Source: DATMGU01 sp035555315 (GTDB lineage Bacteria; Pseudomonadota; Alphaproteobacteria; ATCC43930; CGMCC-115725). Taken from it: a DNA stretch of 5,429 bases. The stretch spans positions 1 to 5,429 of the forward strand of contig DATMGU010000072.1 of NCBI GenBank assembly GCA_035555315.1, given 5' to 3'. A model generated the notes under the pieces. The model was given only the letters and a program-made list of their open reading frames with translations. It ran no database searches and had not been told where the DNA came from. Both the position numbers and the translations under genes were made by a program. Position 1 is the stretch's first letter. Each line of letters starts with the position of its first letter. Positions 1 to 5,429 of this stretch are shown here, piece by piece.

Positions 1-71
1 AGATGCACGCCGTCGCCGGTCGTCCGGTGGCTGGCCCGGATTTCGGCGATTGGCATTTCGGCGACAGTCAT
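1..71 (-). CDS. N-terminus of a divergent gene, partial, product unknown
   Basis: Reading leftward from an ATG at 71-69, the frame stays open for 23 codons to the window edge and begins MTVAEMPIAEIRASHRTTGD. A GGGA lies 8 bases upstream of this ATG on the minus strand (83-80). A second in-frame ATG at 80-78 is possible but has no spaced ribosome-binding site. The peptide is hydrophilic, with no signal peptide or membrane segment in the visible part. Its position, head-to-head with the MFS gene across a short gap, is typical of a divergently transcribed pair. The family cannot be assigned from 23 residues. The end of the fragment vaguely recalls the pre-core strand of alpha/beta hydrolases, but that is only an impression. 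It could also be a chance open frame in GC-rich DNA. Confidence 0.5.
   Translation of the reverse strand, partial: MTVAEMPIAEIRASHRTTGDGVH
40..64. repeat. 10-bp direct repeat with 15-bp period inside the divergent reading frame
   Basis: ATTTCGGCGA occurs at 40-49 and again at 55-64. The 15-bp period equals five codons, so in the minus-strand frame the two copies encode the similar pentapeptides VAEMP and IAEIR. This fits a small in-frame duplication in the N-terminus of the divergent gene and mildly supports that frame being coding. Confidence 0.4.
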
Positions 72-142
72 TGGCGGCATCCCGTCAGGATAAGACCCTA
101 TAACCCATTTCAGGACACAACGGGAATCGCCGGGAATCGTCA
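72..142. promoter_or_regulatory. Divergent intergenic region, probable promoters for both flanking genes
   Basis: This 71-bp gap lies between two gene starts that point away from each other, so it must hold or overlap both promoters if the leftward gene is real. The most AT-rich part is around 90-104 and contains TATAAC at 99-104. That could be a -10 element for the MFS gene, giving a leader of about 30 bases. No well-spaced -35 box accompanies it on either strand, so the promoter assignment is tentative. The 10-bp tandem repeat at 121-140 occupies the MFS-proximal end. Confidence 0.35.
121..140 (+). repeat. Tandem 10-bp repeat over the MFS ribosome-binding site
   Basis: CGGGAATCGC at 121-130 is followed directly by CGGGAATCGT at 131-140, so nine of ten positions are identical. 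The second copy places GGGA (132-135) 7 bases before the ATG at 143, where a weak Shine-Dalgarno would sit. The first copy places the same motif 17 bases away. The 10-bp period is about one helical turn, so a protein-binding direct repeat is possible, but a simple slippage duplication explains it equally well. Confidence 0.6.
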
Positions 143-1321
143 ATGAACAGCCCCGCCAGGGTGATCGGCTTCGTCAACGCCGCCCACTTCATCGATCATT
201 ACGCGATGCTGATCTTCGCCGCGGCCGTCATCATCATGGGGCCCGCGCTCGGCATGGCCTATTCGGAGCTGCTGCCCTATGCGACCCCGGGCTTTGTCGC
301 GTTCGGCGCCGGTTCGCTGGTCACCGGCTGGCTCGGCGACCGCTGGAGCCGCCGGCACATGATGGTGATCTTCTTCGCGGGCATCGGCGTCGCGATGATC
401 TCGGTCGGTCTGGTGCGGACGCCGTTGCAGCTCGGCGCCGCGCTGCTGGCGATCGGCCTGTTCGCCTCGATCTATCATCCCGTCGGCACCGCGATGATCG
501 TCTCCTATGCAGATAAGCTCGGCCGCGAGATGGGACTGAACGGCGTCTGGGGCAATCTCGGCGTGGCGTCGTCGGCGCTGGTCACCGGCGTGATCGGGCA
601 ATATCTCGGCTGGCGGTTCGCGTTCATCGTCCCCGGCATCGTGACGATCCTGATCGGCGCGGCCTTTGCGCTGTCGGTGGTGCATGAGGACCGCAAGGGC
701 ACGAAGCAGGCGGCGGCGCAGGCGCGCGTCGCCCGAGAGGACATGTGGCGGGTCATCGTCGCGCTTCTGATCGTGGTGATCGCGATCTCGACCACGTTCA
801 ACGCGGTGACGGTGGCGCTGCCGAAACTGTTCGCCGAGCGGCTGGCCGGGCTGACGCAAAGCCCGGCGCTGCTCGGGGTGATCGCGGCCTGCGTCTATGT
901 GTTCGGCGCCATGACGCAATATACCATCGGCAAGCTCCTCGACCGGCATTCGCTGAAGACGGTGGCGCTGCCGCTGTCCTTCATGCTGGCGCCGTTCCTG
1001 TATTTCGCGGCGACGCTGTCGAACCTGCCACTGATCGTGGTCTCGATCGGCATCGTGATGGGCGCGTTCGGCCAGGTCACCGTCAACGACGCCATGATCG
1101 GCAAATACACCAGCGAAGAGTGGCGCTCGCGCGCCTACGCGGTGCGCTATTTCATCGGCTTCACGGCGGCGGGCATCTCGGTCGGGCTCGTGGCGTGGCT
1201 ATATGAGCAGGGCGGCTTCGTCACCATGCTGCATGCCTTCGCGGCGCTGTGCCTGCTGGTGATCGCAGCCGCGATCATCCTGCCGCGGGAGATCAGTGTG
1301 CCCGCGGCGCAGGCAAGCTAG
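143..1321 (+). CDS. MFS family transporter, Fsr-like features
   Basis: This is a complete major facilitator superfamily secondary transporter of the inner membrane, 392 residues, the usual size for a 12-helix member. The hydrophobic segments fall into two halves of about six helices separated by a charged cytoplasmic loop at roughly residues 181-203. The MFS motif A is clear after helix 2 (GWLGDRWSRRH, residues 62-72), and a degenerate copy, GKLLDRHSLK (263-272), marks the second half. YHPVG at 111-115 resembles the FHPxG element of fosmidomycin-resistance (Fsr)-type and related carriers. The substrate cannot be read from the sequence; efflux of a small organic compound is a guess. The start is the ATG at 143, with GGGA 7 bases upstream. 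A possible divergent gene lies to the left and a methyltransferase 63 bp to the right. Codon choice is strongly biased (20 of 22 Phe codons are TTC), consistent with a long-resident gene. Confidence 0.93.
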   Translation: MNSPARVIGFVNAAHFIDHYAMLIFAAAVIIMGPALGMAYSELLPYATPGFVAFGAGSLVTGWLGDRWSRRHMMVIFFAGIGVAMISVGLVRTPLQLGAALLAIGLFASIYHPVGTAMIVSYADKLGREMGLNGVWGNLGVASSALVTGVIGQYLGWRFAFIVPGIVTILIGAAFALSVVHEDRKGTKQAAAQARVAREDMWRVIVALLIVVIAISTTFNAVTVALPKLFAERLAGLTQSPALLGVIAACVYVFGAMTQYTIGKLLDRHSLKTVALPLSFMLAPFLYFAATLSNLPLIVVSIGIVMGAFGQVTVNDAMIGKYTSEEWRSRAYAVRYFIGFTAAGISVGLVAWLYEQGGFVTMLHAFAALCLLVIAAAIILPREISVPAAQAS

Positions 1322-1358
1322 CGCGGCCACTGCCGCGCGGCCGCCCGGATTTATCCGG
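1321..1358 (+). other. Two adjacent inverted repeats after the MFS gene; possible weak terminator
   Basis: GCGCGGC (1321-1327) and GCCGCGC (1332-1338) form a perfect 7-bp stem around CACT; its first base is the last base of the MFS stop codon. A second perfect repeat, CCGGAT-TT-ATCCGG, lies at 1345-1358 and can fold as a 5-bp stem with a TTTA loop. Neither is followed by a T tract, so neither is a canonical intrinsic terminator. They could stall polymerase, protect the MFS mRNA 3' end, or separate this gene from the methyltransferase. Confidence 0.35.
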
Positions 1359-1373
1359 CGCGGGACGACTGCT

Positions 1374-1388
1374 ATGTCTCCGGCATGA
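1374..1388 (+). CDS. Possible 4-codon mini-ORF (MSPA) overlapping the methyltransferase start
   Basis: ATG at 1374 is followed by TCT CCG GCA and TGA (1386-1388). The stop shares ATGA (1385-1388) with the methyltransferase start. A weak Shine-Dalgarno, GGGA at 1362-1365, lies 8 bases from this ATG but about 19 bases from the methyltransferase ATG, which has no good site of its own. Ribosomes could therefore load at the mini-ORF and reinitiate by the ATGA overlap. This is an inference from spacing, and a chance ATG is quite possible. Confidence 0.25.
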   Translation: MSPA

Positions 1389-2002
1389 ACGATCTCGCCA
1401 ACCGAATTATCGGGCACTATGAGAAGCACGCGGCGGCGTGGGATGCTCTGCGTCAAAGCTGCCCCTGGAACGACAAGGTCTGGCACGAGCGCTTCGTCGG
1501 CGGCCTGGAACCAGGCGCACGCGTTCTGGACCTTGGATGTGGTCCGGGGCGTCCCGTGGCGCAACACATGATCGAGCGTGGTTTGCGGGTCACGGGAATC
1601 GATTCATCGCCGGCGATGATAGAACTTTGCCGCAGCCGCTTGCCCGGTCATGAATGGCTCGTTGCCGATATGCGGCAACTGGCGCTCGGGCGCCGCTTTG
1701 ACGGCATCCTGGCCTGGGACAGCTTTTTTCATCTCGACTACGCCGCCCAACGGCCGATGTTTGCGGTATTCGACAATCACGCATCCGCCGGGGCGATATT
1801 GATGTTCAACTCAGGCCCTGAACATGGCGAAGCCATCGGCGAGTTCGAGGGCGATCCCTTGTATCATGCGAGCCTCGCACCTTCGGAATATCAGGCTCTC
1901 ATCGGTCGATCCGGCTTCGAGGTGATCCAGCACACGACGAATGATCCGGCCGCCGGTGGCCGGACCGTCTGGCTCTGCCGAAGACGGCCGGACCGGCCCT
2001 AA
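1385..2002 (+). CDS. Class I SAM-dependent methyltransferase
   Basis: This complete 205-residue protein looks like a soluble cytoplasmic methyltransferase of the Rossmann-fold class I type (Methyltransf_11/25-like). The S-adenosylmethionine-binding motif I is intact, VLDLGCGPGRPVA at residues 47-59. The acidic end of strand 2 is seen as GIDSSPAM (71-78) with D73, the next conserved acid is in VADMRQL (93-99), and the post-motif strand is FDGILAWDSFFHL (105-117). There is no signal peptide, membrane helix or added substrate domain, so the substrate is unknown; small size and fold suggest a small molecule. The ATG at 1385 lacks a close Shine-Dalgarno and overlaps the stop of a possible mini-ORF. 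Codon use is less biased than in the MFS gene: 4 of 9 Phe codons are TTT, against 2 of 22 there. The 3' end contains the inverted repeat GGCCG-GAC-CGGCC at 1986-1998, just before the stop. Confidence 0.9.
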   Translation: MNDLANRIIGHYEKHAAAWDALRQSCPWNDKVWHERFVGGLEPGARVLDLGCGPGRPVAQHMIERGLRVTGIDSSPAMIELCRSRLPGHEWLVADMRQLALGRRFDGILAWDSFFHLDYAAQRPMFAVFDNHASAGAILMFNSGPEHGEAIGEFEGDPLYHASLAPSEYQALIGRSGFEVIQHTTNDPAAGGRTVWLCRRRPDRP

Positions 2003-2026
2003 GAGCAGATCGGGAAAGCCTGCTCT
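2002..2026 (+). other. Hairpin immediately after the methyltransferase stop; terminator or first element of the kup leader
   Basis: AGAGCAG (2002-2008) and CTGCTCT (2020-2026) form a perfect 7-bp stem with an 11-base loop, starting on the last base of the methyltransferase stop codon. No T tract follows, so it is not a standard intrinsic terminator. It may mark the 3' end of the methyltransferase transcript or be the first stem of a larger leader. Confidence 0.35.
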
Positions 2027-2217
2027 CGCGATGCGCCCCGATGGGCGGGGTCCCGGTTTCCCCTAACCAACCAACGCGAAGCGTTTGCGCGGAGAGCGGC
2101 CTTAAGGACCCGGCTGCGCGCCCTGAGAGGGGCGTGACGGCTCCGGCCGAAGTTCGGCCCGATCCGGCATGCGCTTTGCATTCTACTCGGGTGGATACCT
2201 GTCCGCGAGGTCCACCG
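2027..2217 (+). promoter_or_regulatory. Hairpin-rich untranslated leader/promoter region of kup
   Basis: No convincing gene lies here. Perfect inverted repeats are CGCCC-CGAT-GGGCG (2034-2047), AACGC-GAA-GCGTT (2073-2085), CGCCC-TGAGAG-GGGCG (2119-2134, extendable to 7 pairs with one G-U) and GGCCGAA-G-TTCGGCC (2145-2159). GGGG at 2047-2050 can instead pair with CCCC at 2060-2063, so alternative folds exist. The frame of kup is open through this stretch, but the translation (residues from an ATG at 2041) is a Pro/Arg-rich sequence unlike any Kup N-terminus. I cannot place a clear -35/-10 pair. I do not recognise a known riboswitch core. GC-rich DNA makes chance stems common, so a functional RNA is only a hypothesis. 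Confidence 0.4.
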
Positions 2218-2220
2218 GTG
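2207..2220 (+). promoter_or_regulatory. Ribosome-binding site and GTG start deciding the kup N-terminus
   Basis: GAGG at 2207-2210 lies 7 bases upstream of GTG at 2218-2220, which is in frame with kup. The other in-frame candidates are GTG at 2191 and ATG at 2041; neither has a comparable site at good spacing, and both add sequence not expected in the family. The GTG at 2218 gives a short hydrophilic N-terminus of about 34 residues before the first membrane helix. Confidence 0.65.
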
Positions 2221-4164
2221 AGCGGCTTAATCGATCGCTCCGTCACGAGTCTCGGCTTCGATCATCCGGAGGCCGTGCTCGACCACGCGAAATACCTTCA
2301 GCATGCCGGCAGTCCGTGGTTCCTGGCTCTGACCGCGCTTGGCGTCGTATTCGGCGATATCGGCACAAGCCCGCTTTATGCTTTTCAGGTCGCGTTGAGC
2401 GGCATCGGCCATCCGCCGACGGCGGCTGACGTGCTTGGGATCGTCTCGCTCATTCTGTGGGCGCTCGTCGTCATGGTGTCCCTGAAATACGTGGTGTTCA
2501 TCCTGCGTGCCGACAATGATGGCGAAGGCGGCATCCTGGCCCTGCTGTCGCTCGTCGCAGCCGACTCCGTGGCCAAGGGCGCAAGACTTCCAGTGCTCGT
2601 CCTGCTCGGCGTGGTCGGTGCGTCGCTGCTTTATGGCGACGGGGTGATCACACCGGCGATTTCGGTGCTCTCGGCGATGGAAGGGTTGAAGCTTGTCGCG
2701 CCAGGGTTTGAAAATTTCATCCTGCCGGCCACGATCGCCATTCTGGTTGGCCTGTTCATGATCCAGCGACACGGCACCCACAGCATCGGAAAACTATTCG
2801 GCCCGATCATGGTGGTCTGGTTCGTCGTCATCGGCGCTCTTGGCGCGGCCAATATCATGATCGCACCCGCCATAATCAGGGCGGTCAATCCGGCGGAGGC
2901 CGCGCATTTCCTCCTCGCCGATCCCAAAATCTCGTTCGTCGTGATCGGCGCGGTCTTCCTCGCGCTCACCGGCGGCGAGGCGTTGTATGCCGACATGGGC
3001 CATGTCGGCGCAACCGCGATCCGGCGGGCGTGGTTTGGCCTGGTGCTGCCGGCGCTGTTGCTGAATTATTTTGGGCAGGGCGCGCTGATCCTTAGCCACC
3101 CCGCCGCGGCCGACAATCCCTTCTACAAACTGGCGCCTAGTTGGGCGCTGATCCCGATGGTGGTGCTGGCGACGGCTGCCACCATCATCGCCTCCCAGGC
3201 GCTCGTCTCCGGCGTGTTCTCCTTGACCCGCCAGGCCATGCAGATGGGATTGTCGCCGCGGGCGCGCATCACGCCGACGTCGGTCGACGAGGCCGGCCAG
3301 ATCTACGTCCCTGCCGCCAACTGGCTGTTGATGGCCGGCACCCTGCTGACCGTGGTGCTGTTCCGCTCGTCTGAGAATCTCGCGGCGGCCTATGGCATCG
3401 CGGTATCGGGGACGATGCTCATCACCACCATCCTGCTCTACCGCGTCGCCGTTCACCGATGGCGATGGCCGCGCGGCGCCGCGATTCCGATTATCGCTGT
3501 CTTCGGCGCGATCGACGCCACCTTCCTGGTTTCCAATTCGCTGAAAATCGTCGAAGGTGGCTGGTTTCCGCTTGTCATCGCCGGGCTGATCGCGACATTG
3601 ATGCTGTCCTGGCGCAAGGGCTCTTCGGCGGTCAGGCAGTGCCTGCACGACATGTCGATGCCGCTCAAGGAATTTCTCGACCATGTCGACACGGCCGTGA
3701 TCGGCCGCGCGCCGGGCATGGGAGTGTGGCTCACGAAAGTCGAGCACGGCGCGTCGCCGATGCTGTTACGCCATATCGAGCACAACAGGGTGTTGCATGC
3801 GACCGTGGTGCTGTTGACTTTCGTATCCGATCGCCGGCCGCGCGTGCCGTTTCACGAACGCCATTCGGTTCACCGCCTCGGCCACGGTTTCTACCGGATT
3901 CAGGTCAGGCTCGGATTCATGCAGACGCCGGACATCCCGCTAAGCCTGATCAACTGCAACAGGCTCGGGTTTGACGCTGATCTCGACCACAAGAACTACT
4001 ACATCGCCCATGAGACGATCGTCCGCCGCGAGGCGGAGTCATCGATGGACCCCTTGTCCTTTGGGGTGTTCTCGTTCCTGAACCGGATCGCAAGCCGCGC
4101 GCCGGACTTCTTCAAGATCCCGCATGACGCGGTTATCGAGGTCGGATTCCGCGTCGAAGTCTAG
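2218..4164 (+). CDS. kup: Kup (KUP/HAK/KT family) potassium uptake transporter
   Basis: This inner-membrane K+ uptake protein, thought to work as a K+/H+ symporter, has 648 residues from the GTG at 2218, against 622 in E. coli Kup. The family signatures appear in order: GVVFGDIGTSPLYAF (42-56), LLYGDGVITPAIS (137-149), LTGGEALYADMGH (250-262, with the family's conserved acids), LLNYFGQGALIL (281-292), IASQALVSGVFSLTRQAMQMG (324-344), QIYVPAANWLLM (361-372), AYGIAVSGTM (391-400) and GGWFPL (447-452). About twelve membrane helices lie between residues 35 and 464, followed by a soluble cytoplasmic domain of about 180 residues ending VIEVGFRVEV, the usual family ending. The gene is intact, with no frameshift. 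It follows a 215-bp structured gap, so it is probably transcribed on its own, and it converges on the RND gene with 5 bp between stop codons. The family is certain. Whether it is the main K+ importer or one of several paralogues, common in rhizobia, cannot be told here. Confidence 0.96.
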   Translation: MSGLIDRSVTSLGFDHPEAVLDHAKYLQHAGSPWFLALTALGVVFGDIGTSPLYAFQVALSGIGHPPTAADVLGIVSLILWALVVMVSLKYVVFILRADNDGEGGILALLSLVAADSVAKGARLPVLVLLGVVGASLLYGDGVITPAISVLSAMEGLKLVAPGFENFILPATIAILVGLFMIQRHGTHSIGKLFGPIMVVWFVVIGALGAANIMIAPAIIRAVNPAEAAHFLLADPKISFVVIGAVFLALTGGEALYADMGHVGATAIRRAWFGLVLPALLLNYFGQGALILSHPAAADNPFYKLAPSWALIPMVVLATAATIIASQALVSGVFSLTRQAMQMGLSPRARITPTSVDEAGQIYVPAANWLLMAGTLLTVVLFRSSENLAAAYGIAVSGTMLITTILLYRVAVHRWRWPRGAAIPIIAVFGAIDATFLVSNSLKIVEGGWFPLVIAGLIATLMLSWRKGSSAVRQCLHDMSMPLKEFLDHVDTAVIGRAPGMGVWLTKVEHGASPMLLRHIEHNRVLHATVVLLTFVSDRRPRVPFHERHSVHRLGHGFYRIQVRLGFMQTPDIPLSLINCNRLGFDADLDHKNYYIAHETIVRREAESSMDPLSFGVFSFLNRIASRAPDFFKIPHDAVIEVGFRVEV

Positions 4165-4171
4165 GTTTTTT
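4126..4171 (+). terminator. Candidate terminator at the kup 3' end (non-canonical)
   Basis: GACGCGG (4126-4132) and CCGCGTC (4149-4155) make a perfect 7-bp stem with a 16-base loop inside the last codons of kup. A run of six T lies at 4166-4171, overlapping the end of the opposing gene. The 10 bases between stem and T run are more than intrinsic termination normally allows, so this is weak. Confidence 0.25.
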
Positions 4172-5429
4172 ACGGTCCCGTCTGCGAAACGGGTTTCGCT
4201 GCCGTAGCCTTTTTGCGTTCGCTGCGCCAGTTCTCGAAACGCTGCACAACGACGAAGAAGGCGGGCACGAACAACACCGCAAGACAGGTCGAGGCCAGCA
4301 TGCCGGAAAACACCGTGATGCCGATCGACTTGCGCGCGTTGGCGCCGGCGCCGGTCGCCAGCACCAGCGGCACGACGCCGAGGATGAAGGCGAACGACGT
4401 CATCAGGATCGGGCGGAAGCGGGCGCGCGCGGCCTCGATGGCGGATTCGAGCAATGGCTTGCCGTCGCGGCCATGCAGTTCGAGACCGACCTCGACGATC
4501 AGGATCGCGTTCTTCGCCGACAGCGCGATCAACAGGATCAGTCCGATCTGGACGTAGAGATTGTTGTCGATGCCGAGGCCTCGCAAGACCGCCATCGGCC
4601 CGAGCAGCGACAGCGGCACCGCGAGGATCACCGAGATCGGCGCGTACCAGCTCTCATATTGTCCGGCGAGCACGAGATAGACCAGCAGCATCGCAAGCCC
4701 GAACACGTAGTAGATCTGGCCGCCGACGGCCTTCTCCTGATACGACATCGCCGTCCATTCATAGCCGGTGCCGGGCGGCAGGGTCTTGTCCGCGACCTGC
4801 TCCATCAGATTGAGCGACTGGCCGGAGCTGTAGCCCTGCGCCGGCAGGCCGACGATGGTCGCGGACGGATAGAGGTTGTACAGGCTGATCAGGGACGGGC
4901 CGACCGAGGGCGTGATCTTCGCCACCGTGCCGATCGGGATCATCTCGCCGTTCTGGTTGCGCACCATCATGTTGGCGATGTCGCGCTCGGTCAGGCGGAA
5001 TTTTGAATCCGCCTGCGCATAGACCTGGAACACGCGGCCGAACTTGTTGAACTGGTTGATGTAGGACGAGCCGAGGTAGGACGACAGCGTCGAGAAGATC
5101 TGGTCGGTCGTGACATGCAGCGTCTGGGTCTTGATACGGTCGACCTCGACATCGAATTGCGGCACCGTCGAACGGAACGGCGATTGAACCCGCTGCAGCG
5201 CGCTCTGGGTCTGGGCGTTGGCGACCACCGCGCCGGTGATAGCCTGCAGCTTGGCGTAGTCGTTGTTGCCGTCGCGCAATTCGACCTGCATCGCGAAGCC
5301 CGCGGCGTTACCGATGCCTTGAATGGGCGGCGGCGGCAGCACCAGCGCGCGAGCTTCCAGGATGGTGCTGACCTTCTGGTTCAATCCGACCACCAGCGAG
5401 CGGAGATCCTCGCCCGGGCCGCGCGCCTC
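4170..5429 (-). CDS. RND (HAE-1 family) multidrug efflux permease, C-terminal part, partial
   Basis: This is the C-terminal 419 residues of an AcrB/MexF-type inner-membrane pump that uses the proton gradient to export drugs through a periplasmic adaptor and outer-membrane channel. The frame is open to the right edge. The GTG at 5393 is internal, not the start, because the 12 codons before it read through and full family members have about 1,050 residues. In fragment numbering the end of the porter domain and the docking domain occupy about 1-235; APGYSSGQ-like AQGYSSGQ is at 197-204 and GYEWTAMSYQE at 222-232. Five membrane helices follow (about 239-259, 263-284, 290-314, 339-358, 368-396), matching AcrB TM8-TM12. 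The proton-relay residues match: K306 in LSAKNAILIVE (AcrB K940), R337 in ARARFRPILMTS (R971) and T344 (T978). Wording in the docking domain is closer to MexF-type than to AcrB itself. The tail (399-419) is short and charged. The stop is TAA at 4172-4170. Confidence 0.95.
   Translation of the reverse strand, partial: EARGPGEDLRSLVVGLNQKVSTILEARALVLPPPPIQGIGNAAGFAMQVELRDGNNDYAKLQAITGAVVANAQTQSALQRVQSPFRSTVPQFDVEVDRIKTQTLHVTTDQIFSTLSSYLGSSYINQFNKFGRVFQVYAQADSKFRLTERDIANMMVRNQNGEMIPIGTVAKITPSVGPSLISLYNLYPSATIVGLPAQGYSSGQSLNLMEQVADKTLPPGTGYEWTAMSYQEKAVGGQIYYVFGLAMLLVYLVLAGQYESWYAPISVILAVPLSLLGPMAVLRGLGIDNNLYVQIGLILLIALSAKNAILIVEVGLELHGRDGKPLLESAIEAARARFRPILMTSFAFILGVVPLVLATGAGANARKSIGITVFSGMLASTCLAVLFVPAFFVVVQRFENWRSERKKATAAKPVSQTGP
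4184..4214 (+). terminator. Palindrome 20 bp past the kup stop, inside the RND 3' coding end
   Basis: GCGAAAC-GG-GTTTCGC at 4184-4199 is a perfect inverted repeat that folds as a 6-bp stem with a CGGG loop. T5 follows at 4210-4214, 10 bases after the stem. In the kup direction this could end transcription, though the T tract is displaced. On the minus strand the repeat encodes part of the RND C-terminal tail, which is poorly constrained in the family and so could host it. Confidence 0.3.

Noticed and set aside
140..949. 269-codon minus-strand open frame opposite the MFS gene
   Set aside because: It is an antisense shadow: His/Arg/Asp-rich with no domain, while the plus strand encodes a clear MFS protein.
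2041..2217. N-terminal extension of Kup as a real fused domain
   Set aside because: The Pro/Arg-rich translation has no domain character, and a GTG with GAGG at 7 bases begins a normal-length protein.
2003..2217. ydaO-type c-di-AMP riboswitch before kup
   Set aside because: The leader has several hairpins, but I could not find the conserved core of that class, and the ligand is not typical of alphaproteobacteria.
2794..3747. 317-codon minus-strand open frame opposite kup
   Set aside because: It is a low-complexity Arg/His/Gln/Asp translation typical of the complement of membrane-protein genes, fully covered by the intact Kup motifs on the plus strand.
4473..5006. 177-codon plus-strand open frame opposite the RND gene
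   Set aside because: It is an Arg/Asp/His-rich antisense shadow of conserved RND helices, with no recognisable domain.
4170..5393. RND gene starting at the GTG at 5393 as a short complete protein
   Set aside because: The frame continues open to the window edge, and the content matches only the C-terminal 40 percent of an AcrB-type pump, so this is an internal valine codon.
1..5429. Mobile element, phage, CRISPR, tRNA or defence system
   Set aside because: No transposase, integrase, nuclease, repeat array, att-like boundary or tRNA fold is visible on either strand.

Overview
The window is GC-rich alphaproteobacterial DNA. The protein types, codon use and spacing suggest a Bradyrhizobium/Rhodopseudomonas-like member of the Rhizobiales; this is an inference from style, not from a marker gene. 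It looks like ordinary chromosomal housekeeping and accessory transport territory. I see no rRNA, tRNA, CRISPR array, insertion sequence, integrase or phage gene.

Layout, left to right. Positions 1-71 (minus strand) hold what looks like the first 23 codons of a divergent gene that runs off the left edge. A 71-bp intergenic region separates it from a complete 392-residue MFS transporter (143-1321, plus). A 10-bp tandem repeat in that gap covers the ribosome-binding site of the transporter. A 63-bp gap with two perfect inverted repeats follows. Next is a 205-residue class I SAM-dependent methyltransferase (1385-2002, plus), whose ATG overlaps the stop of a possible 4-codon mini-ORF. A 215-bp non-coding stretch rich in hairpins (2003-2217) then leads into a complete Kup/KUP-family potassium transporter. 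I start kup at a GTG at 2218 with GAGG just upstream, not at the far-upstream ATG at 2041. kup ends at 4164. Five bases further on, the minus-strand reading frame of an RND (HAE-1, AcrB/MexF-like) efflux pump permease ends at 4170. Only its C-terminal 419 residues are inside the window, and the rest lies off the right edge.

How the genes relate. The three complete plus-strand genes are co-directional, but the gaps contain inverted repeats, and the 215-bp leader before kup argues that kup has its own transcription or post-transcriptional control. I see no shared pathway. The window carries three membrane transporters of unrelated mechanism (MFS secondary carrier, K+ uptake by Kup, proton-driven RND drug efflux) and one small-molecule-type methyltransferase with less biased codon choice than its neighbour. 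The RND permease probably belongs to an operon with a membrane-fusion protein gene lying upstream of it, to the right of the window.

The parts most worth a second look are the structured leader of kup, the mini-ORF/ATGA overlap before the methyltransferase, the duplicated ribosome-binding-site repeat before the MFS gene, and the near-touching convergent kup/RND ends. None of these amounts to evidence for a new biological system.
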